A DNA stretch of 52,391 nt from Maricaulaceae bacterium (GTDB lineage: Bacteria; Pseudomonadota; Alphaproteobacteria; Caulobacterales; Maricaulaceae): NCBI GenBank assembly GCA_026126205.1, contig JAHCJP010000005.1:117501-169891 (forward strand), written 5' to 3'. This document shows, one piece after another, positions 46,798-52,391 of the stretch. The notes below the pieces were generated by a model. The model saw only the letters and a program-made list of their open reading frames with translations. It did not search any database and was not told where the DNA came from. Position 1 is the stretch's first letter; each line of letters opens with the position of its first letter. Made by a program: the position numbers and the translations under genes.

Positions 46798-48323
46798 TCG
46801 AGGCTTTCCTGGCTCTTTTCCCGGCGGCGGTTCTCGCCCAGGCGCCGGCGATCATGGTGGCGGCGCCGATGCTGGGCGCCGCGCTGGCGACCGTGCTGCC
46901 GGGCGGACGGCCGGCCTGGGTCGTGGCGCTGTTCTGTTCGCTGATTACGGCTGTGTTCGCCTTCGTGCTGCTGTTCCAGACCTGGGGCGGCGAGGTGATC
47001 AGCTACGCCATGGGCGGCTGGGCGCCGCCGCTGGGCATCGAGTTCCGCATCGACGGGCTGAACGCGCCGGTGCTGCTGCTGCTGGGGGTGCTCAGCCTGC
47101 TGGGCGTGATCTTCGCACTGCCCAGCGTCGCCGACGAGATCGCGCCGCGCAAACAGTCGCTGTTCTACGCCACCTTCCTGGTGTGCCTGACCGGCCTGAT
47201 CGGCGTGACCAGCACCGGCGACGCCTTCAACATGTTCGTGTTTCTCGAGATTTCCTCGATCGCCACCTACATCCTCGTGGCGATGGGGGCCGAGCAGGAC
47301 CGGCGGGCGCTGACGGCCTCGTTCAACTATCTGGTGCTGGGCACCATCGGGGCGACCTTCTTCGTCATCGGGGTCGGCTTCCTCTACATGGCCACCGGCA
47401 CGCTGAACATGCACGACATGGCCCTGCGGCTGGTGGAGCTGGACGATAACCGCGTCGTGCAGGTGGCCTTCGCCTTCGTCATCGTCGGCCTGGGCCTGAA
47501 GGCGGCGATGTTCCCGCTGCATGTCTGGCTGCCCAATGCCTACTCCTTCGCCCCCTCTTTCGTTACCGCTTTCCTGGCTTCAACCGCCACAAAAGTCGCC
47601 TTCTACACCCTTATCCGCTTCATCTTCGACGTGTTCAGCGTCGAGGCGCCCTTCGTCTCCGCCGCTTTTGTGTGGGTGATCGCGGCGCTGGGCGTCATCG
47701 GCATGATCGCCGCCTCGGTGCAGGCGAATTTCCAGACCGACGCCAGGCGGCTGCTCGCCTTCTCCTCGGTCGGCCAGCTCGGTTACATGCTGCTGGGGCT
47801 GGGCATCGGCACCGCGGCGGGGGTGACGGCGGGCGTGCTGCACCTGCTGAACCACGCGCTGATGAAGGGGGCGCTGTTCATGGCGCTCGGCGTGTTCGCC
47901 ATCCGCTACGGCGTGCGCTCGATCAACGATCTGCGCGGGCTGGGGCGCACCATGCCGGCCACGGCCAGCGCGTTTTCGGTGGCGGGGCTCAGCCTGGTCG
48001 GCATTCCGATGACCGTCGGCTTCGTCAGCAAATGGTATCTGGTCTCCGCGGCGCTGGATCGCGGCTGGTGGTGGGCGGTGGCGGCGATCGCCGTCAGCTC
48101 GCTGCTGGCGCTGGGCTATGTCGGCCGGCTGCTGGCCAGCATCTGGCTGCAGTCGCCGCCGGAGCGCGCCCTGATGGCGGCGAAGGACCGCATCCCGGTG
48201 ATGATGCTGGCCCCGATGTGGGTGCTGGCCATCGCCAATGTCTGGTTCTTCTTTGACGCGACGCCGATCGTCGAGCTGGCGCGCGGCGCGGCCGAGGCCG
48301 CTCTGGCGGGGGCGCCGCGATGA
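46794..48323 (+). CDS. mnhD: Mrp antiporter-like subunit (NuoL/M/N family), first
   Basis: A 509-aa protein with ~14 membrane helices, starting at GTG 46794 in a GTGA overlap. The ion-channel residues of the family are visible: Glu in MFVFLEISSIATYI (helix 5), Lys in GLGLKAAMFPLHVWLPNAY (helix 7) and Lys in HLLNHALMKGALFMALG (helix 12 region). The position directly after subunit C and the motif HVWLPNAYSFAPS fit MrpD/MbhH. This is the first of three homologous antiporter-like subunits in the cluster. Confidence 0.92.
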   Translation: MIEAFLALFPAAVLAQAPAIMVAAPMLGAALATVLPGGRPAWVVALFCSLITAVFAFVLLFQTWGGEVISYAMGGWAPPLGIEFRIDGLNAPVLLLLGVLSLLGVIFALPSVADEIAPRKQSLFYATFLVCLTGLIGVTSTGDAFNMFVFLEISSIATYILVAMGAEQDRRALTASFNYLVLGTIGATFFVIGVGFLYMATGTLNMHDMALRLVELDDNRVVQVAFAFVIVGLGLKAAMFPLHVWLPNAYSFAPSFVTAFLASTATKVAFYTLIRFIFDVFSVEAPFVSAAFVWVIAALGVIGMIAASVQANFQTDARRLLAFSSVGQLGYMLLGLGIGTAAGVTAGVLHLLNHALMKGALFMALGVFAIRYGVRSINDLRGLGRTMPATASAFSVAGLSLVGIPMTVGFVSKWYLVSAALDRGWWWAVAAIAVSSLLALGYVGRLLASIWLQSPPERALMAAKDRIPVMMLAPMWVLAIANVWFFFDATPIVELARGAAEAALAGAPR

Positions 48324-49798
48324 CGGTGTGGTCGGTCGAGCTTGCGCTGGTCGCGGCGCTGGTGATCCCGCTGCTGGGCGGGGCCGGCGTCGTGGCGCTG
48401 GGCCGGCATCCGAACCTGCGCGAGGCGGCGACCCTGACCGCCGCCGTGCTGCTGGCGATCAATGTCGCCTACCTGGTCGGCGCGGCCGAGGCCCGGCCCG
48501 AGATCACCCTGGTCCACATCGCGCCGGGGCTGGACCTGGCCTTCCGGCTGGAGCCGCTGGGCGCGCTGTTCGCCGCCGTGGCCAGCGGGCTGTGGATCGT
48601 CAACTCGCTGTATTCCATCGGCTACATGCGCGGCAACGAGGAGAAGAACCAGACCCGGTTCTACCTCTGCTTCACCATCGCCATCGCCAGCGCCATGGGC
48701 ATCGCCCTGTCGGCCAACCTGCTGAGCATGTTCGTGTTCTACGAGGCGCTGACCCTGTCCACCTATCCGCTGGTGGCGCACAAGGGCGACGCCAGGGCGC
48801 GCCGGGGCGCGGCGATCTATCTCGCTATCCTGCTGGGCACGTCGATCGGCCTGCTGCTGCCGGCGATCATCGCCGTGCAGTTCATCGCCGGGTCGACCGA
48901 GTTCGTCGCCGGCGGACTGCTGGCCGGGGCGGCGTCGCCGCTGGCCGCGGGCGTGCTGCTGGTGCTGTTCGCCTTCGGCATCGGCAAGGCGGCGCTGATG
49001 CCCATTCACCCCTGGCTGCCGCACGCCATGGTGGCCCCGACGCCGGTCAGCGCGCTGCTGCACGCCGTGGCGGTGGTCAAGGCCGGCGTGTTCGCGATGC
49101 TGAAGGTGGGAACCTATATCTTCGGCCCGGATCTGATCGCCGCGGCGCCCACGTCCGGCGCGCTGGCCTGGATCGCCGCGCTGTCCATCGTCGCGGCTTC
49201 GGTGATCGCGCTGACCAAGGACAATCTGAAGGCCCGGCTGGCCTTCTCCACCGTCAGCCAGCTTTCCTACGTCACGCTGGGGGTGATGCTGGCCTCGCCC
49301 ATCGCCTTGCTGGGCGGCGCGCTGCAGATCGTCATGCACGCCTGGGGCAAGATCACGCTGTTCATGTGCGCCGGCGGCATCTACACCGCCACCAAGAAGA
49401 CCGAGGTGTCGCAGATGCGCGGCCTCGGCCGCCTGATGCCGTGGACCTTCGCGGCTTTCGGCATCGGCGCGGCGTCGGTGATCGGCCTGCCCTTCTTCGG
49501 CGGCATGTGGCCGAAACTGTTTCTCACCGAAGGGGCGCTGGACGCCGGCAAGCTGATCCTGGCCGGGGCGCTGATCGCCTCGTCGATCCTCAACGTCGCC
49601 TATCTGATGCCGCTGGTCGGCCGCGGCTTCTTCGACAGGGCGCCGCCGGCGAAGGAGATCAGGAAACCGGCGCCCGTGCTGGCCGTGCTGCCGCCGGTGA
49701 TCACCGCCATCGGCGCCCTGCTGCTGTTCTTCCTGGTCGGCCCCATCGTCGATTTCCTGTCGCCCGTGTTCGGGCTTGAGGGCGGAGGCGCGCCATGA
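48320..49798 (+). CDS. Mrp antiporter-like subunit (NuoL/M/N family), second
   Basis: A 492-aa protein with ~14 membrane helices. Channel residues: Glu in MFVFYEALTLSTYPLV, Lys in GIGKAALMPIHPWLPHAMVA and Lys in HAWGKITLFMCAGG. HPWLPHAMVAPTPVSALLHA is closer to the NuoL/MrpA N-terminal type than to MrpD. It may supply the antiporter module that full-length MrpA normally provides. GATGA overlap with the preceding gene; four-base overlap with the next. Confidence 0.9.
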   Translation: MTVWSVELALVAALVIPLLGGAGVVALGRHPNLREAATLTAAVLLAINVAYLVGAAEARPEITLVHIAPGLDLAFRLEPLGALFAAVASGLWIVNSLYSIGYMRGNEEKNQTRFYLCFTIAIASAMGIALSANLLSMFVFYEALTLSTYPLVAHKGDARARRGAAIYLAILLGTSIGLLLPAIIAVQFIAGSTEFVAGGLLAGAASPLAAGVLLVLFAFGIGKAALMPIHPWLPHAMVAPTPVSALLHAVAVVKAGVFAMLKVGTYIFGPDLIAAAPTSGALAWIAALSIVAASVIALTKDNLKARLAFSTVSQLSYVTLGVMLASPIALLGGALQIVMHAWGKITLFMCAGGIYTATKKTEVSQMRGLGRLMPWTFAAFGIGAASVIGLPFFGGMWPKLFLTEGALDAGKLILAGALIASSILNVAYLMPLVGRGFFDRAPPAKEIRKPAPVLAVLPPVITAIGALLLFFLVGPIVDFLSPVFGLEGGGAP

Positions 49799-50091
49799 GC
49801 GGCAGGCGCAGGGAAGCCGGAACGCATCCGCTGGCCGCGCTTTGGGCGTGGACGGCGGCGCCCGCCGCGCGCGCCGTGGGCTTGATCGTGTTGGTCGTGG
49901 CGGCGCTGGCGCTGGCCGGGGCCGACTGGCTGCGTCCGCGCGAAGACTATGTCGGCTTCGCCGCCGCACCGGGCTTTTACGCGCTGCTGGGGCTGGGCGC
50001 GGCGGTGATCGCCATGCTGGCCGCCTGGCCGCTGCGCCGGTCGCTGGAGCGGCGCGAGGACTATTACGGCGGGGATGACGGCGATGAATGA
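49795..50091 (+). CDS. Small two-helix membrane protein of the Mrp cluster
   Basis: A 98-aa protein with two membrane helices (~28-44 AVGLIVLVVAALALAG, ~60-80 GFYALLGLGAAVIAMLAAWP) and an acidic C-terminus. It overlaps the preceding stop by four bases and the next gene by 17, so it is certainly part of the operon. I do not recognise it as a standard Mrp subunit. Confidence 0.8.
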   Translation: MSGRRREAGTHPLAALWAWTAAPAARAVGLIVLVVAALALAGADWLRPREDYVGFAAAPGFYALLGLGAAVIAMLAAWPLRRSLERREDYYGGDDGDE

Positions 50092-51811
50092 GATGATCGC
50101 CCATCTCACCCCGGCGCTGCCGGTGATCCTGGCCGGGCTGCTGGCCGCCGCCACGCCGTGGTACGGCCTGCGCAAGGCGATCACCCTGGCCGGCCCGCTG
50201 CTGGCCGCGGCGATGTGGTTCGCCGTCGCCGCGCCGGGGACCTATGGCGTCATCGAGGTCGCCGGCCACACGCTGGAAACCTTCCGTTTCGACGCCACCA
50301 GCCGCCTGTGGGGGCTGGTGTTCATCATCGCGGCGTTCCTGAACGCCCTGTATGGCCTGCACGGGCGCAGCCGGCTGCAGGACGCGGCGGCGCTGATCTA
50401 CGCCGGCGCCGGCGTCGGCGCGGTGTTCGCGGGCGACCTGCTGACCCTGTTCTTCTTCTGGGAGCTGACGGCGCTGGCCTCGGTGTTCCTGATCTGGGCC
50501 TCGGCGACGCCGTCGGCCTATCGCGCCGGCCTGCGCTATCTGGTCATCCAGGTGCTGTCCGGCGTGCTGCTGCTGACCGGGGCGGTGATCCACGCCGACG
50601 CGGCCGGAAGCTGGCGCTTCGACGCCATCGGCCTGGACAGCCCCGGCGGCGCGGTGATCCTGATCGCCTTCGCGATCAAGGCCGCCTTCCCGCTGGTCCA
50701 TAACTGGATGACCGAATCCTATCCGAAGGCGACGCCCTTCGGCGCCGTGGTGCTGTCGGCCTTCACCACCAAACTGGCCATCTATGCGCTGGCGCGGGGC
50801 TTCGCGGGCGAGGACATCCTGATCCAGATCGGCGTCGTCATGGCGCTGTTCCCGGTGTTCTTCGCCCTGGTGGCCGACGATCTGCGCAAGACGCTGGCCT
50901 ATTCGCTGATGAGCCAGCTTGGCGTGATGGTCGCCGCCATCGGCCTCGGCGGACAGATGGCGATCGGCGGCGCGGCGGCGATGGCCGTGGCCAGCGTGCT
51001 CTACAAGGGCCTGCTGTTCATGACGATGGGCGCGGTGCTGGCGCAGGCGGGCACCGTGCAGGCCAGCCGCCTCGGCGGGTTGTGGCGGGCGATGCCGCTG
51101 ACGGCGCTGTTCACGCTGGCCGGATCGGCGGCGATCATGGCCGTGCCGCTGACGGTGGGGTTCGCCGGCAAGGCGCTGGCGCTGACCGCCTTTGCGCGCG
51201 AGGGCATGGACCTGGTGTGGCTGGCGCTGATGGCCGCTTCCGCCGCCGCGGTGCTGCACACCGGGATCAAGATCCCCTACATGGCCTTCTTCGCGCCGCC
51301 GCGTGAAGGCGGGGTCGATGTTTCGAAGGTCAAGGAAGCCCCGGCCGGCATGCTGATGGCGATGGGGCTGGCCGCTTTCCTGTGCGTGTATCTGGGGATC
51401 AATTACGGCGCGCTTTACGACCTGCTGCCCTACCGGGCGACCTATGACCCCTTCAGCTATGGCCATGTGATCAGCCAGTTGCAGGTGATCGCGGCGGTGC
51501 TGGCCGCCTTCGCGCTGCTGGCGCGCCTCGGCCTGTATCCGCGTCCGCGCCCCGGCGAGATCCTGGATGTCGACTGGCTCTACCGCCGCCTGGGATACGG
51601 CGTGGCGCGCTGGGGCTGGCTGATGACCGACCGGCTGTGGGCGTCGATGGACAATGTCGTCATGCGGCTCGGCAAGCGGGCGGCGGCGCGCCTGCACGAA
51701 ACCTTCAGCCCCATCGGCACACTCAGCCGCGACATCCCCTCCGGCGCGCTGACCATCTGGACCGGCGCGCTGCTGGCCCTGGTGCTGATCGTCGCCTATT
51801 TCGCCAGCTAG
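50075..51811 (+). CDS. Mrp antiporter-like subunit (NuoL/M/N family), third
   Basis: A 578-aa protein with ~14-15 membrane helices. Channel residues: Glu in LFFFWELTALASVFL, Lys in IAFAIKAAFPLVHNWMTESY, Lys in VLYKGLLFMTMGA. The C-terminal ~100 residues (ILDVDWLYRRLGYGVARWGW, ALTIWTGALLALVLIV) resemble the extended C-terminus of NuoL/HyfB-type proteins. The start may be ATG 50075, overlapping the small gene by 17 bp, or ATG 50084. Last gene of the cluster. Confidence 0.9.
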   Translation: MTAMNEMIAHLTPALPVILAGLLAAATPWYGLRKAITLAGPLLAAAMWFAVAAPGTYGVIEVAGHTLETFRFDATSRLWGLVFIIAAFLNALYGLHGRSRLQDAAALIYAGAGVGAVFAGDLLTLFFFWELTALASVFLIWASATPSAYRAGLRYLVIQVLSGVLLLTGAVIHADAAGSWRFDAIGLDSPGGAVILIAFAIKAAFPLVHNWMTESYPKATPFGAVVLSAFTTKLAIYALARGFAGEDILIQIGVVMALFPVFFALVADDLRKTLAYSLMSQLGVMVAAIGLGGQMAIGGAAAMAVASVLYKGLLFMTMGAVLAQAGTVQASRLGGLWRAMPLTALFTLAGSAAIMAVPLTVGFAGKALALTAFAREGMDLVWLALMAASAAAVLHTGIKIPYMAFFAPPREGGVDVSKVKEAPAGMLMAMGLAAFLCVYLGINYGALYDLLPYRATYDPFSYGHVISQLQVIAAVLAAFALLARLGLYPRPRPGEILDVDWLYRRLGYGVARWGWLMTDRLWASMDNVVMRLGKRAAARLHETFSPIGTLSRDIPSGALTIWTGALLALVLIVAYFAS

Positions 51812-51871
51812 CAGCCGCCTCGACGCCCGCCTATCCCCGCTTTTCGGTTCCGTGCAGCCCCATCGGGCTTG

Positions 51872-51900
51872 TTATCATGCGCCATCGATAGGAATATAAT
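51872..51900 (+). promoter_or_regulatory. Promoter of the DnaA domain IV-like gene
   Basis: TTATCA at 51872-51877, 17 bp, and a perfect TATAAT at 51895-51900. The start would be near 51907, 28 bp before ATG 51935. It is one of the few AT-rich stretches in the window. Confidence 0.55.
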
Positions 51901-51934
51901 CCGCAAGTGAGGTGAACGGGCCTATACTCGGGGC

Positions 51935-52330
51935 ATGACCAGGACACTGCATATCCGCGCCGCCGAAGGCGCGCCTTGCGCCGACCGCGCCCGGGCGCGG
52001 CTGGCGGCGGCCGCCGCGGCCTGCGCCTTCGGGGTCAGCCCGGCCGAGGTCGAGGCGCCGACGCGCGGCCACAACGCCGCGGTGCTGGCCCGGCATACGG
52101 CGATCTATCTGATGCATGTGGTGTGGGGCGTGCCGATGGCGCGCGTCGGAAGGGCGTTCAGCCGCGACCGCTCCACCGCCGTCTGGGCGTGCGAACGCAT
52201 CGAGGACCGGCGCGACGACGCCGCCTTCGACGCGCTGCTGGTGGCGCTGGAGGATTGCCTGGGCGCCGCGCCGGCCCCGTTCGAAGCCGTCACACTTTTG
52301 CTGCGCCAGCCGGGGGAGCGCCATGTCTGA
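51935..52330 (+). CDS. Stand-alone DnaA domain IV-like DNA-binding protein
   Basis: A 131-aa protein. Residues ~55-105 (HTAIYLMHVVWGVPMARVGR, AFSRDRSTAVWACERIEDRR, DD) match the C-terminal DNA-binding domain of DnaA, including the signature helix (R-D-R-S-T in place of the usual R-D-H-T-T). There is no AAA+ ATPase domain, so it cannot initiate replication on its own. Small proteins of this kind are conserved in alphaproteobacteria next to a DUF6456 gene; the start of a second gene here overlaps by eight bases. It may bind DnaA-box-like sites as a regulator (inference). Confidence 0.82.
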   Translation: MTRTLHIRAAEGAPCADRARARLAAAAAACAFGVSPAEVEAPTRGHNAAVLARHTAIYLMHVVWGVPMARVGRAFSRDRSTAVWACERIEDRRDDAAFDALLVALEDCLGAAPAPFEAVTLLLRQPGERHV

Positions 52331-52391
52331 CGCCCCGCCGCGCTGGCTGCGCCGCCTCGCCGTTCCCGGCGCCTGCCTGAAACCGGCGGGC
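52323..52391 (+). CDS. 5' end of a gene coupled to the DnaA-like gene
   Basis: ATG 52323 overlaps the preceding stop in ATGTCTGA; GGGGGAGCG is the ribosome-binding site. Only 23 residues (MSDAPPRWLRRLAVPGACLK and on) are inside the window. By context it may be the DUF6456 partner often found here, but the visible sequence is too short to confirm this. Confidence 0.55.
   Translation, partial: MSDAPPRWLRRLAVPGACLKPAG

Noticed and set aside
48116..51697. A 1193-codon open frame on - antisense to the Mrp genes
   Set aside because: Gln/Arg/His-rich translation typical of the complement of hydrophobic GC-rich genes; the Mrp motifs on + are clear.

Overview
The window is high-GC DNA from an alphaproteobacterium, most probably of the Caulobacterales/Maricaulales/Hyphomonadaceae side. 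The grounds are the rRNA operon layout (16S, tRNA-Ile, tRNA-Ala, 23S, 5S, tRNA-fMet), a DUF2336 protein, a stand-alone DnaA domain IV-like protein, a large TonB-dependent receptor with the plug start typical of this group, and dispersed intergenic palindromes ending in CGTCATTCC. The genus cannot be fixed from the sequence alone.

Layout. 1-5.4 kb: the 3' end of an rRNA operon. The 5S-to-tRNA-fMet interval is interrupted by an opposite-strand 2-oxoglutarate oxygenase gene that appears frameshifted. It is followed by a remnant of the 5S 3' end and a partial copy of the tRNA-fMet 5' end. 5.4-10 kb: pckA, a DUF2891 exported protein, an orphan antitoxin-like ORF, a higBA toxin-antitoxin pair and tlyA. 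10-14.3 kb: two exported glycine-zipper proteins (one with 66-bp coding repeats) and an S9 peptidase. 14.6-17.7 kb: a TonB-dependent receptor. 17.7-18.3 kb: a gene-free stretch full of repeats. 18.3-23.5 kb: aroC with a J-domain gene, pdxH with a DUF1499 gene, and an overlapping metallo-beta-lactamase-fold/ATP-grasp pair.

23.6-28.7 kb: oligopeptide ABC transporter parts (oppB, oppC, oppA, no ATPases here), interrupted by two paralogous exported proteins on the other strand. 28.8-32.9 kb: a DUF3667 membrane protein, a second repeat-rich gap, sppA, tRNA-Pro and tRNA-Gln. 33.4-40 kb: an eight-gene energy-transduction operon (DUF3450, long ExbB, short ExbB, two ExbD, two TonB, exported TPR protein) ending in a terminator. 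40-44 kb: oligopeptidase B, msrB and DUF2336. 44.1-51.8 kb: a ten-gene, translationally coupled Mrp-type cation/proton antiporter operon with three NuoL/M/N-like subunits and a split MrpA. 51.9 kb to the end: a DnaA domain IV-like protein and the start of its overlapping partner.

A common theme is uptake and digestion of peptides: a TonB receptor, an extended TonB/ExbB/ExbD system, Opp permease and binding protein, two S9 peptidases and SppA. That link is inferred from family membership and proximity only. The least conventional features are the disrupted rRNA operon tail, the doubled TonB system, the Mrp cluster in MBH-like gene order, and a repeat family found downstream of both aroC and sppA.
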